Shown: piece after piece, positions 51,353-61,700 of the stretch
Layout: each line of letters starts with the position of its first letter
How positions within the stretch are numbered: the stretch's first letter is position 1
Origin: Bacteroidota bacterium
GTDB lineage: Bacteria > Bacteroidota > Bacteroidia > Chitinophagales > Chitinophagaceae
Assembly (NCBI GenBank): GCA_023416995.1
Contig: JAEZGI010000081.1
Span: 1 to 64,000 of the forward strand
Direction of reading: 5' to 3'
Length of the DNA: 64,000 nucleotides
Position numbers and translations under genes: made by a program
Notes under the pieces: model-generated
Seen by the model: the letters and a program-made list of their open reading frames with translations, nothing else
What the model was told of the DNA's origin: nothing
The model's database searches: none

Positions 51353-52243
51353 ATGAAGCATGCCTATATTTTCCCGGGACAGGGTTCTCAGTTCCCGGGA
51401 ATGGGGAAGGAGCATTACACGAACAACGCATTTGCAAAAAAACTTTTTGAACAGGCTAACGACATACTGGGTTTCCGTATTTCTGATGTAATGTTTGAGG
51501 GCACTGAAGAAGAGCTGAAACAAACCAATGTTACACAACCAGCGGTTTTTATACACTCTGTAATAGCATTTAAAAGCATCGATGGCGTGCGGCCGGATAT
51601 GGTGGCGGGTCATTCATTGGGCGAAATTTCAGCACTTGTAGCAAACGGTGTACTTCGTTTTGAAGATGGTTTGAATATCGTTGCTGTTCGTGCTGCAGCA
51701 ATGCAGAAAGCCTGCGAACTCACACCCTCTGCCATGTCAGCCATTCTTGCACTTGAAGATGCACAGGTTGAACAAATTCTTGAAGAAATACAAAAAGAAA
51801 GTGGTGAAATTGTTGTGCCGGCAAATTATAACAGTCCCGGCCAGTTGGTTATCAGCGGTTCGGTAAAAGGTATCGAGCTTGCTAATGAACGATTAAAAGC
51901 TGCCGGCGCACGTCGTGCTATTATGTTGCAGGTAAGCGGTGCTTTTCATTCTCCATTTATGGAACCTGCACGCGAAGAATTAAAAACTGTTATTGAGCAA
52001 ACAACTTTCTATACCCCGAATGCAGCGATCTACCAGAACATGGTTGCCAGGGCGGTGGTGAGCAAAGACGAGATCAAGAAAAACCTGATCGACCAGTTAA
52101 CTGGTGCTGTGAGGTGGTCCCAAAGTGTTCGGGCCATGATTACCGACGGAGCAACAAGATTCACTGAGGTTGGCCCCGGACGTGTATTACAGGGTCTTGT
52201 TCACAAAATAAATAAAGAAGTAACTGTTGATAAAGTAGATTAA
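51353..52243 (+). CDS. fabD: Malonyl-CoA:ACP transacylase
   Basis: 296 residues. YIFPGQGSQFPGMGKE, VTQPAVFIHSV and the nucleophile elbow VAGHSLGEISAL (Ser88); partner His in SGAFHSPFM. Loads malonate on acyl carrier protein for fatty acid synthesis. Its stop overlaps the stop of the convergent GNAT gene by 4 bp inside a hairpin. Confidence 0.96.
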   Translation: MKHAYIFPGQGSQFPGMGKEHYTNNAFAKKLFEQANDILGFRISDVMFEGTEEELKQTNVTQPAVFIHSVIAFKSIDGVRPDMVAGHSLGEISALVANGVLRFEDGLNIVAVRAAAMQKACELTPSAMSAILALEDAQVEQILEEIQKESGEIVVPANYNSPGQLVISGSVKGIELANERLKAAGARRAIMLQVSGAFHSPFMEPAREELKTVIEQTTFYTPNAAIYQNMVARAVVSKDEIKKNLIDQLTGAVRWSQSVRAMITDGATRFTEVGPGRVLQGLVHKINKEVTVDKVD

Positions 52244-52264
52244 CGGCTGTCAGAGCCGTTAATC
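52238..52264. terminator. Hairpin terminator carrying both stop codons of fabD and GNAT genes
   Basis: GATTAACGGCT (52238-52248) and AGCCGTTAATC (52254-52264), 11-bp stem, 5-nt loop, followed by TTTT on the plus strand. The TAA stop of fabD and the TTA complement of the GNAT stop lie in the left arm. Confidence 0.75.
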
Positions 52265-52728
52265 TTTTCAAGACTCAAACTGCAGTTGATCCACTCTCCA
52301 TCAAGATCAGCACCGTAACGCTTATAAAAATTAATGGCAGGTTCATTCCAATCCAAAACCTGCCACACCATTCCGCTAAAACCTTTTTCACGGGCTTCCT
52401 GAACCAGCCGGTCAAACAACAACCTGCCGAATCCTTTGCCGCGCATTGACTGTGTAACAAGCAGATCTTCCAGATAAAGTCGCTGTCCTTTCCAGGTACT
52501 GTACCGGATATAATACAATGCAAATCCCTGGATCATTTTGCCATTATGATCATCAGTTTCAACTACAAATGCCCACCAGACGGGATTAGCGCCAAAACCA
52601 CTTTCAATAAAATGTTCCAGCGAAACGGTGACCTCGTGCGGTGCCCGCTCAAATTCGGCGAGTTCGGATATCAGTTCAAGAAGCCGCTCACAATCATTTG
52701 CTTCGGCTCTTCTTATATTGACTTGCAT
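52240..52728 (-). CDS. GNAT family N-acetyltransferase
   Basis: 162 residues from ATG 52728 (MQVNIRRAEANDCERLLELI). The acetyl-CoA site is LEDLLVTQSMRGKGFGRLLF (QxxRGxGxG-like), then NEPAINFYKRYGADLDGEW. This matches the diamine N-acetyltransferase (SSAT)-like branch. Acceptor unknown. Confidence 0.9.
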   Translation of the reverse strand: MQVNIRRAEANDCERLLELISELAEFERAPHEVTVSLEHFIESGFGANPVWWAFVVETDDHNGKMIQGFALYYIRYSTWKGQRLYLEDLLVTQSMRGKGFGRLLFDRLVQEAREKGFSGMVWQVLDWNEPAINFYKRYGADLDGEWINCSLSLEKINGSDSR

Positions 52729-52750
52729 ATTATGTATCCTGGATTTATTA

Positions 52751-54541
52751 TTATTTCCGAGTTGCTTTAAAAACTCCGTTTGGTTGCACAAAGTTCATGG
52801 CAACAATCTTCTGATTTGCATCACGCTCAAATTTTACGCTAAAGCCTTTCGCAACCTTAAGATTGAATTCATCCTTACCTGCCGGAACCAGTTCATAGTC
52901 TGGCTGACCTGGCACAAACAGCATCAGGATGCTGCCGCGGGTGTATATTTTTGCAGTAAGTCCACTAAGCGTGTACTCACCCACAAATTGAGTAAGCTCA
53001 TCAGCAGTAACAGCTAATTCAGGCTGAAGTTTTTCAAACTCAATCGGTTTAACGGTTGGTTCAAGTTCTGCAACCAGTGAAGATATGTTTCCTTTAAGAT
53101 CTGTATTGAACCGGATCTTTGTAGCTGATTCACCACCTTCAATTGCTTTCAGCGAGTATACATCATAATGATAATGATCTAGGAAAAACTTGTTTTGATT
53201 TTTGTTGTAATCGAACAATAGGGAATCACCTTTAATCCTTACAGTTACTTTGCCATAACCCGGGTGTTCAAATACACCTGCATAATCTGCCAGCGGATGC
53301 GATGGACGGGTATTCAATTTGCGGTTAAGGCTATCTATGTTTGTCACGCTTTGTGGAGCAGTCTTTGCTTTTGCAAGCCTGTCCTTTCTCATCTGGCTCC
53401 AGTTGCGCGGAGAAAGTCCCAGCATCCGGTCAGATAAGATGTTTCGTAACATGCCCGGTAATGCTGAGTTATTCTGGTTCGTAAGAACAACAATGCCAAT
53501 ACTGTCTGCCGGGAAAAAACCAACATTAGCACTGAATCCATCAATATTACCACCGTGTTCAACCAGGAAATGTCCCCTGTAGGAAGAAAGCATCCATCCC
53601 AAACCGTAGCTTGAGAAAAAAACATCGGGTACTTCTTTCGAGGGTGCGCCACCGCCCATACTCATCTGGGCAGAGATCGCCTGTGAATGATAAGAAGCGG
53701 GAATGACTTCTTTTCCGTTAAACTTTCCACCATTGATCCATGTGGTAACCCAATTAGCCATTTCCTTTACACTTGCGTTAATAGAACCTGCCGGTCCCAT
53801 TGCATCAAGAGGCATAAAATCGAGCTTCTTTATGGTGTCCTTATCTTCGTAATAACCAAGGGCATAATCAGCACTTCTGGTCATTGTATCGATCGAGAAG
53901 TTAGCCGTAGTCATATTCAATGGCGCAAAGATCTTTGCACGCACCAGGTCCTCCCACCGTGAGCCGGTAAGTTTTTCGGCGATAACACCCTGGGCCATGT
54001 ACATAAAATTGTTGTACTGCCAGCTTGCGCGAAGTTCTGTTGAAGGTTCCAGAAAACGTATCCGGTAGAACAAACTATCACGTGGTGAAGAGGAACCATA
54101 CCATGCATAATCATGTCTTGGCAGACCCGTACGATGTGTCATCATATCGCGTATGGTTACATGTTCTGTGAGATATTCGTTATGGAAAGCAAGATCAGGT
54201 AAATACTTTTTTGCTGGTTTATCCAGGTCGAGTTTCCCATCCTGCATTAACTGGCCAAGCAGAGCCGCAGTGAAGGCTTTGGTGGTTGAACCAACAGCGA
54301 ACAACGTGTTTTCTGTGACGGGAGTTTTTGATTCATAATCTTTGAATCCGAATCCTTTTGAATAAACAACCTTGTCTTTGTCAACAATAGCAACGGCACA
54401 ACCCGCCGCGTGGAGATCCCTGAGTAACCCGGGTATCAGTGTGTCAAGTCCTGCAAAACGTTTGTCAGCGACCGGTTTTTTCTGCGCATAAGCAGTGTTC
54501 AACAGGCAGCCAAGGCAACAAAGCAAAGTAATTAATCTCAT
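52751..54541 (-). CDS. Exported serine beta-lactamase-fold hydrolase (CubicO-type) with DUF3471-like tail
   Basis: 596 residues from ATG 54541. Signal peptide MRLITLLCCLGCLLNTAYAQ. Class C-like catalytic motifs: Ser-x2-Lys in VGSTTKAFTAAL and Tyr-x-Asn-like WQYNNFMYMAQG. HGG-type motif LVEHGGNIDGFSANVGFF. After about residue 400 a beta-rich tail of about 190 residues contains ADYAGVFEHPGYGKVTVRI and VGEYTLSGLTAKIYTRG. Probably periplasmic; peptide or ester hydrolysis rather than drug resistance. Confidence 0.9.
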   Translation of the reverse strand: MRLITLLCCLGCLLNTAYAQKKPVADKRFAGLDTLIPGLLRDLHAAGCAVAIVDKDKVVYSKGFGFKDYESKTPVTENTLFAVGSTTKAFTAALLGQLMQDGKLDLDKPAKKYLPDLAFHNEYLTEHVTIRDMMTHRTGLPRHDYAWYGSSSPRDSLFYRIRFLEPSTELRASWQYNNFMYMAQGVIAEKLTGSRWEDLVRAKIFAPLNMTTANFSIDTMTRSADYALGYYEDKDTIKKLDFMPLDAMGPAGSINASVKEMANWVTTWINGGKFNGKEVIPASYHSQAISAQMSMGGGAPSKEVPDVFFSSYGLGWMLSSYRGHFLVEHGGNIDGFSANVGFFPADSIGIVVLTNQNNSALPGMLRNILSDRMLGLSPRNWSQMRKDRLAKAKTAPQSVTNIDSLNRKLNTRPSHPLADYAGVFEHPGYGKVTVRIKGDSLLFDYNKNQNKFFLDHYHYDVYSLKAIEGGESATKIRFNTDLKGNISSLVAELEPTVKPIEFEKLQPELAVTADELTQFVGEYTLSGLTAKIYTRGSILMLFVPGQPDYELVPAGKDEFNLKVAKGFSVKFERDANQKIVAMNFVQPNGVFKATRK

Positions 54542-54572
54542 GTAAAAGGGGTTTTGGTTTGTATAGAAAGGG

Positions 54573-55802
54573 TTATGAATCCAGTGCCTGTTCAAGGTCA
54601 GCCATGATATCCTGAACATTTTCCATTCCGATACTCATCCGTATAAGGCCATCTGTGATACCATATTTTTCGCGTTGTTCTTTGGGTACACCAAAATGTG
54701 TCATAGATGCCGGATGTGAAAGCAATGTATCACAGGTACCTAAAGATACCGTTCGAGTGCACATGCGTAATTTATCCATCATGGCTTTTCCTGCAGCCAT
54801 GCCACCTTTTAATTCGATGCTCATCATGGCACCCGGATGTTTCATTTGTTTCATCGCGATATAATAGTCAGGATGGGAAGACAAACCATTGTAATTAATC
54901 TTCGCAACAGCTTTATGAGTTTCAAGATAAGTTGCTACCTGCATCGCATTGCTGCAATGACGTTCCATACGAACTTCGAGGGTCTTCATTCCATTGATCA
55001 ACAGAAAGGCATCAAACGCATTACTGTTCGCACCAAGCAGCCGGTGCACCTTAGTGCCCTTCGTTTTCATAAACTCCGTATCGAGCCCCAACAATATACC
55101 GCCAATGGCTGTGCCGTGTCCATTCAGAAACTTTGTGGTAGAGTGAACAATAAAATCAACGCCGTACATAAATGGCTGTTGCAGGTAAGGAGTAGCGAAG
55201 GTGTTGTCGCAAGCCACAATCTTCCCATATTGTTTACCCAGTTTGGCCAGGGCTTCGATGTCAACACATTGTATGGTTGGATTGGCAGGAGTTTCTATAT
55301 ATATCATCTTTATTGAAGGATCGGCCTTCAATATCTCTTCAGCTTTATTAAGATCTCTCAGGTCCGCAATGATACCTTCCATATCAAGATCAGGAAGGAT
55401 CCTGTTCAGAATTTCCTGCGTGCCTCCATATAAGGAGAAATGCGATAACACTTTATCTCCCGCTTTCAATGTAGATAAGAACAAGGTACTGATAGCGCCC
55501 ATACCTGAAGCATGCAAAATACCTTTTGCAATAAGGGGTGTGCCATCAGAAGCTTTAAGACCAAAGGTTTCCATTGCTGCAATCTTATCTTCTGCTTCCT
55601 GCATGGATGGGTTTCCCCAACGGGAATATATAAAACCTTCTTCCTGTCCGCTGAATCTTCTTGTGCCTTGTTCTGCATTGTCGAACACATAGGTAGATGA
55701 TGCGTAAATGGGAGTGAGATGTGCGTAGTTGGGATCTTGTTTATGTCCTCCGTGTATAGATAATGAACTGAATCCAGAGAGTGGGAACTTGCTGTCTGCC
55801 AT
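54573..55802 (-). CDS. Cys/Met metabolism PLP enzyme (methionine gamma-lyase / cystathionine gamma-synthase type)
   Basis: 409 residues. LTPIYASSTYVFDN, YSRWGNPSMQEAEDKIAAME, ASGMGAISTLFLSTLKAGDK, CDNTFATPYLQQP and the PLP Lys in HSTTKFLNGHGTAIGG identify the family. Sequence features alone do not separate lyase from synthase; the length of 409 and 'YGGTQEILNRILP' favour methionine gamma-lyase or O-acylhomoserine sulfhydrylase-like enzymes. No sulfur genes nearby. Confidence 0.88.
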   Translation of the reverse strand: MADSKFPLSGFSSLSIHGGHKQDPNYAHLTPIYASSTYVFDNAEQGTRRFSGQEEGFIYSRWGNPSMQEAEDKIAAMETFGLKASDGTPLIAKGILHASGMGAISTLFLSTLKAGDKVLSHFSLYGGTQEILNRILPDLDMEGIIADLRDLNKAEEILKADPSIKMIYIETPANPTIQCVDIEALAKLGKQYGKIVACDNTFATPYLQQPFMYGVDFIVHSTTKFLNGHGTAIGGILLGLDTEFMKTKGTKVHRLLGANSNAFDAFLLINGMKTLEVRMERHCSNAMQVATYLETHKAVAKINYNGLSSHPDYYIAMKQMKHPGAMMSIELKGGMAAGKAMMDKLRMCTRTVSLGTCDTLLSHPASMTHFGVPKEQREKYGITDGLIRMSIGMENVQDIMADLEQALDS

Positions 55803-55894
55803 AATATTTCTTTATACCTGCAAAATAATCAATATGAAAATGCAATAGGTGGATCATTGCATATTTAATAATTTGTGCCTCTTTTGAAACAGCT

Positions 55895-56941
55895 ATGATA
55901 GTTACAGATAGGATAATATTGAAGAACCTGATCATTCACAAAGTTGGCAACCCTTCACGCGGAGAAGAGCTGCGTTTGTCGAATAGCCAGTTGGATATAA
56001 ACGATGAGGCGCTGAAAGCTGTGCTCAGGAAGTATTTTCTCACATCGTTTAACGAAAATGCTTTGTACCGGTTCACACACATGAGTGATGTTAATCTGAA
56101 TGAAATCTATACTTATGTATCACACATATTTGATGATGCCGAAAGTTTCGAAGAGCAGTCTAAACTGATAGCCAACTTTTTGTATAACAAGTCTACACAT
56201 GTAAAAGTGAAAGAAGGCGAATTGTATGTTGCTTATTTTCAGAACCTGCCTTTTGAAGGTAATGAGGTGGCTGGTCTTGGTATATTTAAGTCAGAGAACC
56301 GCGACACTTACCTGAATGTTATATCCGGCGATGACTCACTTTCTATAGCAGCTGAGGCAGGTATTAATATCAATAAACTCGATAAGGGCTGTCTTGTGTT
56401 CAGAGAGGAAGGGCAGGATGGATACAGACTTTGTATTGTTGACAACACCAACAAACAGCAGGACGCACAATATTGGGTTGACGACTTTTTAAGTGTGAGC
56501 CCGCTGGCAGACAGCTATCATCAAACCGATAAATACCTCAATCTCTGCAAACAGTTCATCACGAATGAATACCCCGAAAAATTCGAGGTAACCAAGTCGG
56601 ACCAGGTTGAACTGCTTGGCCGGTCCATGGAATATTTTAAAAGCCGCGAGCAATTCAGCCTGGATGAGTTTGCCAATGAAGTGATACATCATGAGGAGGT
56701 AAAAGATTCCTTCATGCAATACAAAAAGAATTTCGAAACGGCGAAGAATTTCGATATGAACGATGAATTTGATATTCATCTTTCAGCCGTTAAAAAGCAA
56801 CAGTCGGCTTTTAAAACAGTTCTAAAGCTTGATAAGAATTTTCATATTTACATCCATGGCCGTCGTGATCTGATAGAACGGGGCATAGATGAAATGAATG
56901 GAAAGAAATACTACAAGATTTATTATGATGAAGAGCAATAG
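55895..56941 (+). CDS. 37-kDa nucleoid-associated protein (NdpA family)
   Basis: 348 residues. The start ILKNLIIHKVGNPSRGEELR, 'LYVAYFQNLPFEGNEVAGLG' and the late DEFDIHLSAVKKQQSAFKTV then LKLDKNFHIYIHGRRDLIER match the nucleoid-associated NA37 family, found across Bacteroidota. Probably DNA-binding; biochemical role poorly known. Single gene. Confidence 0.85.
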   Translation: MIVTDRIILKNLIIHKVGNPSRGEELRLSNSQLDINDEALKAVLRKYFLTSFNENALYRFTHMSDVNLNEIYTYVSHIFDDAESFEEQSKLIANFLYNKSTHVKVKEGELYVAYFQNLPFEGNEVAGLGIFKSENRDTYLNVISGDDSLSIAAEAGININKLDKGCLVFREEGQDGYRLCIVDNTNKQQDAQYWVDDFLSVSPLADSYHQTDKYLNLCKQFITNEYPEKFEVTKSDQVELLGRSMEYFKSREQFSLDEFANEVIHHEEVKDSFMQYKKNFETAKNFDMNDEFDIHLSAVKKQQSAFKTVLKLDKNFHIYIHGRRDLIERGIDEMNGKKYYKIYYDEEQ

Positions 56942-56950
56942 GCTTTACGT

Positions 56951-57943
56951 TTAGTAAGCCCATTTAACCCAGGTAGCACCCCAGGTAAATCCACCGCCAA
57001 AGGCAGCAAAAACCAGGTTATCACCTTTCTTTAGTTTCTTTTCATAATCCCATAAACAAAGCGGAATCGTTGCGGCCGTGGTATTTCCATAGCGATGAAT
57101 GTTCAACATCACTTTGTCGGATGAAATGCCCATTCTGTCGGCAGTGGCATCAATAATTCGCTTGTTTGCCTGGTGTGGAACGAGCCAGGCAATATCATTT
57201 CCTGTTAGATTATTTTTCTCGAGCAACTGTGCGCTTACATCAGCCATGCCAGTTACCGCAAATTTGAATACTGACTGTCCTTCCTGGTAAATGAAATGTT
57301 CTTTTGAAGCTACTGTTTCAAAAGAGGATGGTTTCAGCGAACCACCGGCTTTCATGTGCAGGTGCCTGCAGCCTGAGCCATCACTTTTGAGGATTGAATC
57401 CTGAATGCCAAGTCCGTCGGTAGCGGGTTCAAGCAAAACGCCTGCAGCGCCATCGCCAAAAATGATACAGGTTGATCTGTCGGTGTAATCAACAATAGAG
57501 CTCATTTTATCGGCTCCCATCACCACTACTTTCTTATATCTTCCGCTTTCAACAAGGGCCGCTCCGGTTGTAAGCGCATACAGAAAACCGGAACATGCAG
57601 CCGCGAAGTCAAAACCCCAGGCATTTTTTGCACCCACTTTTTCACAAACCAGGTTTGCAGTAGCAGGGAAAAACATATCGGGAGTAACAGTGGCTACAAT
57701 TAGACAGTCTATTTCGAGCGGATCAATGCCGCGTTTCTTGCAAAGTTCCAGCACGGCCGGTACAACCAGATCGGAAGTTCCTTTGCCTGCACCTTTCAGA
57801 ATTCTTCTTTCCTCGATCCCTGTACGGGTCCTGATCCATTCATCGGTTGTGCTCACCATTTTTTCGAGGTCCTGGTTGGTTATCTTGTCCTCCGGTACGA
57901 ATCCACCTACCGCGGTAATGGCTGCAGTTATTTTTTGACTCAT
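56951..57943 (-). CDS. fabH: 3-oxoacyl-ACP synthase III
   Basis: 330 residues from ATG 57943; an ATG 9 bp upstream is also possible. Cys117 in FAAACSGFLYAL, His in WLVPHQANKRI and Asn in HRYGNTTAATIPLCL form the triad. Starts fatty acid synthesis by condensing acetyl- or branched acyl-CoA with malonyl-ACP. TAATTTTG on the minus strand (57980-57987) could be its -7 element. Confidence 0.96.
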   Translation of the reverse strand: MSQKITAAITAVGGFVPEDKITNQDLEKMVSTTDEWIRTRTGIEERRILKGAGKGTSDLVVPAVLELCKKRGIDPLEIDCLIVATVTPDMFFPATANLVCEKVGAKNAWGFDFAAACSGFLYALTTGAALVESGRYKKVVVMGADKMSSIVDYTDRSTCIIFGDGAAGVLLEPATDGLGIQDSILKSDGSGCRHLHMKAGGSLKPSSFETVASKEHFIYQEGQSVFKFAVTGMADVSAQLLEKNNLTGNDIAWLVPHQANKRIIDATADRMGISSDKVMLNIHRYGNTTAATIPLCLWDYEKKLKKGDNLVFAAFGGGFTWGATWVKWAY

Positions 57944-58120
57944 TCTGTTCAAAGAGATTTAGATTAAAACTTCCGGGCGCAAAATTAATGGAAAAAGATT
58001 CATTCTTTGGATCTCGTGATTCGGGGATACTTAGTTGTTATTATTACAGGCATATATTCACTTTTAGTGGTTAGTACTTAGCCCTGCCGCGGGTAAGTCC
58101 AGATTTTGGAAATTGTGGGA

Positions 58121-58150
58121 TTGTTAAGTTAGTAATTCGATTTACTTTCG
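58121..58150 (+). promoter_or_regulatory. Probable promoter of ruvA
   Basis: TTG (58121-58123), 19 bp, TACTTTCG (58143-58150), one mismatch from TAnnTTTG. The ruvA start is only 6 bp after the -7 element, so the mRNA would be almost leaderless. Confidence 0.5.
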
Positions 58151-58155
58151 CGGCG

Positions 58156-58740
58156 ATGATAGCATTTCTGAAAGGCGAATTCGTTCATAAAACACCGACC
58201 CTGGTGCATGTTGATGTTAACGGGGTAGGCTATGAACTGCATATCAGTCTCAATACCTTCACGCAGATTCAAACACTGAGTTCAGGAATGTTATTTACTC
58301 ACCTGCATATCAGGGAGGACGCTCATTTGCTTTACGGTTTTGCGCAAATCGCTGAAAAAGAGATGTTTCTTTTGCTGACCAGTGTGTCGGGTGTTGGGGC
58401 GTCAACCGCGAGAATGATGTTGTCGAGCCTCAAACCCACCGAAATCGCCACTGCAATCACCCAGAAGAACACAAAGCAACTGGAAAGTATTAAAGGGATA
58501 GGCAAGAAATCAGCAGAAAGAATCATCCTGGAATTGAAAGACAAATTGGGGAAAACATCCTCAGAATCAAATATTTCACCACTAATAAACAATACCCTTG
58601 AGCACGACGCGTTAAATGCTCTTATTGCCCTGGGTATTGCAAGATCCACTGCTGAGCAAGCAATTCAAAGGGTGCTCAAGTCCGAACCGGACCTCAATCA
58701 GATCGAACAAATCATTAAAAAAGCTCTAAAAACAATCTAA
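58156..58740 (+). CDS. ruvA: Holliday junction branch migration protein RuvA
   Basis: 194 residues. Domain I MIAFLKGEFVHKTPTLVHVD and domain II with two helix-hairpin-helix motifs (LTSVSGVGASTARMML; IKGIGKKSAERIILELKDKL); C-terminal RuvB-binding domain (DALNALIALGIARSTAEQAI). Binds four-way junctions with RuvB. sprA follows 44 bp downstream, a gene order repeated across Bacteroidota. Confidence 0.96.
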   Translation: MIAFLKGEFVHKTPTLVHVDVNGVGYELHISLNTFTQIQTLSSGMLFTHLHIREDAHLLYGFAQIAEKEMFLLLTSVSGVGASTARMMLSSLKPTEIATAITQKNTKQLESIKGIGKKSAERIILELKDKLGKTSSESNISPLINNTLEHDALNALIALGIARSTAEQAIQRVLKSEPDLNQIEQIIKKALKTI

Positions 58741-58784
58741 GCCTATCGCCGGATCTCTACCTAACTAATTCTTGAGAAACCAGA

Positions 58785-61700
58785 TTGTCCCGTTCAATTA
58801 ACCAAATCGTTCTAACTGCTGTATTGCTGTTTACAGGAATCCTTATGTGTAGCGCTCCCCTCAGTGCACAACAGGACAGTACACAACCGGCGGCTTCAAC
58901 CGATACGCTGAAGTTTCCCATTCAGGACAGGCGGGGCGACCGGTACAGCGATCCGATCAGATCATCATTTGATCTCCGCGATCCGGCCAATCTCTCAGAC
59001 TCTATTATCTACGACCCGGCAACCAGACAATACTACATCATCGAAAAGATCGGTGGTTTTTATTATCGTAAACCGACTTATCTCAGTTTTGACGAGTTCA
59101 TGCAGATCCAGGCAAGAAGGTCAGAAATTGATTATTTCAGGAAACGTTCCAACATACTTAGCGGTCTCAATAAAAAGCTGCTCCGGCCGCAAATGTCCAT
59201 CACCGACAACCTGTTCAACAGGATATTCGGAAACGGCAAGGTGGAAATACGTCCGCAGGGTGAGGTTACCATCACTGCTGGATACCAGGGACAAAACATA
59301 AAAAATCCGGCGCTTCCTGAAAGAGCCAGGAAAAACGGTGGATTTGATTTTGATATGGCCGCCAATCTCAGTGTAATCGGGAATATCGGCGACAAGTTAA
59401 AACTCCCTATCAGTTATAATACACAGGCAAACTTCGACTTCGAAAATCAATTAAAGCTCGATTATACCGGTACTGACGATGAAATCATCAAAAGGATCGA
59501 GGCGGGTAATGTTGCCTTCTCTTCCAAAGGAACACTTATTCCAGGTGCACAGTCATTATTTGGTGTGAAAACCCAACTGCAGTTCGGAAAACTTTTTGTA
59601 ACCGGTGTATTGGCAAATCAACGCGCCCAAAGACAAACGCTCGGGTTGCAAGGCGGATCCACAAGCAGCTCATTTGAATTTAAAGCAAATGATTACGAAG
59701 AGAACCGCCACTTCCTGGTTGGTCAGTACTTTAGAAAAAATTATAACAACGCGATGAAAAATCTGCCTGTGGTTAATTCACAGGTGCAGATTTTACGCAT
59801 GGAAGTGTGGGTGACCAACCGTAATGGTTCAACAACCGAAACCCGTGATATAGTTGCATTGATGGATCTTGGTGAATCGGAACCCTTTAATGCAGCAAAT
59901 CCGAATATGCAACCGTTCGCGCCTTTGCGTGAAGGTTTGCCAGGTAATGATGTAAATGGACTTTACCGGAACATCATTCGCGACCCAAGTAGTCGGAACC
60001 CTTCTTCCATCACCAGCAAGCTTTCTTCTATGGGCTTCCGCGCGGTGCAGGATTTTGAAAAAACTTTTGCAAGAAAACTAACTCCGACAGACTATTATTT
60101 CAATCCGCAGATTGGTTTTCTTTCTTTATCGGTTCCATTGCAACCCGACGAGGTGTTAGGTGTAGCTTACCAGTATAGTTATAACGGCCAGATATACCAG
60201 GTTGGTGAATTTTCGCAGGATGTACCACCAGACACTACTCAGACGGTGAGCGGTACTCAAAAGATTTTGTTCCTGAAAATGTTGAAAGCTACTTCTCAGC
60301 GAACCACCCTGCCGATCTGGGACCTGATGATGAAAAACGTTTATGCATTGAAAACCCGCGATGGTTACACTTTATCAAGTGTTCAACCAGCTGATTTTAA
60401 ACTGAACGTTTTGTATGAAGAACCAAGTCTGGGTCAGAAAAGATTTTTACCTGAAGGTGACAAACCCGGTGCGCCTTTGATTTCATTGTTGAATCTTGAC
60501 CGGCTCAACGCGCGAAATGATCCTTTGCCGGATGGGGTATTCGATTATATCGAAGGGTTTACTGTGATATCTGACCAGGCGCGTATCATCTTTCCGTTGC
60601 TTGAACCGTTCGGCCGTGACCTTGATACGGCTGCATTTATAAACAGTTCACAGGAGATACGAAACAAGTATGTCTATTATCCATTGTATGATACCATTAA
60701 AGAGATTGCAAAAACATATGCAAATCTCGACAGGTATATTATCAGTGGTTCCGCCAAAGGCTCAAACTCTTCAGAGATTTCTCTCGGCGCATTCAACGTG
60801 CCCCCGGGTTCTGTAACGATTACTGCAGGTGGCCAGATTCTTAAAGAAAATGTAGACTATACCATCGATTATAATCTTGGCCAGGTAAAGATTATCAACC
60901 AGGCAATTCTGAACGCCGGATTACCAGTGAATGTTCAGTTTGAAAACAATGCCAGCTTTGGTATCCAGCAAAGAAACTTTATGGGGCTTCGGTTGGACTA
61001 CATGGCAAAAAATACGGAGAAGGAATCACTCAGTATCGGGGCCTCTATTGTAAGATTGGGTGAACGCCCCTTCTTTACAAAGACATCTTATAATGAGGAT
61101 CCTATCAAAAACACAATGTATGGCCTTGATTTCAGCTACCAGGCCGAAGCACCTCGTTTAACAAGATGGCTCGATAAACTTCCGTTTTATACTACCCGCG
61201 AAATGAGTACCATCACCGCTTATGGTGAGGCAGCTTTTTTGAAACCGGGTCACCCTGCGCAAATCGGAAAGGGTAATGCAGGACTCATTTTTGTTGATGA
61301 TTTTGAAGGCACACGTAACTCTATCGATCTGCGGTTTCCGTTAGTAAACTGGGGGCTTTCATCAACACCGGCGGGCAATGGTTTGTTCCCTGAAGCTGAA
61401 TACAATGATTCATTGCCTTATGGTTATAACCGTGCGCGTATCTCGTGGTATAATATAGAACCGGTGCTACAGGATCGGCGGGGAGTAAACAACCCGGTTC
61501 GCGGTTACCAGGATTTTACTGACCCACGTGTTCGTGCAATAGAAGTTAAACAACTTTATCCGCAAAGAACGGCAGATTATGGTCAGGCGCAACTGGTAAC
61601 ATTTGACCTTGCTTTCTATCCACGTGAACGTGGTCCATATAACTTTGATGCAAGACCAGGCAGTATTGATGCAAACGGTAAACTTGCAAATCCACAAACA

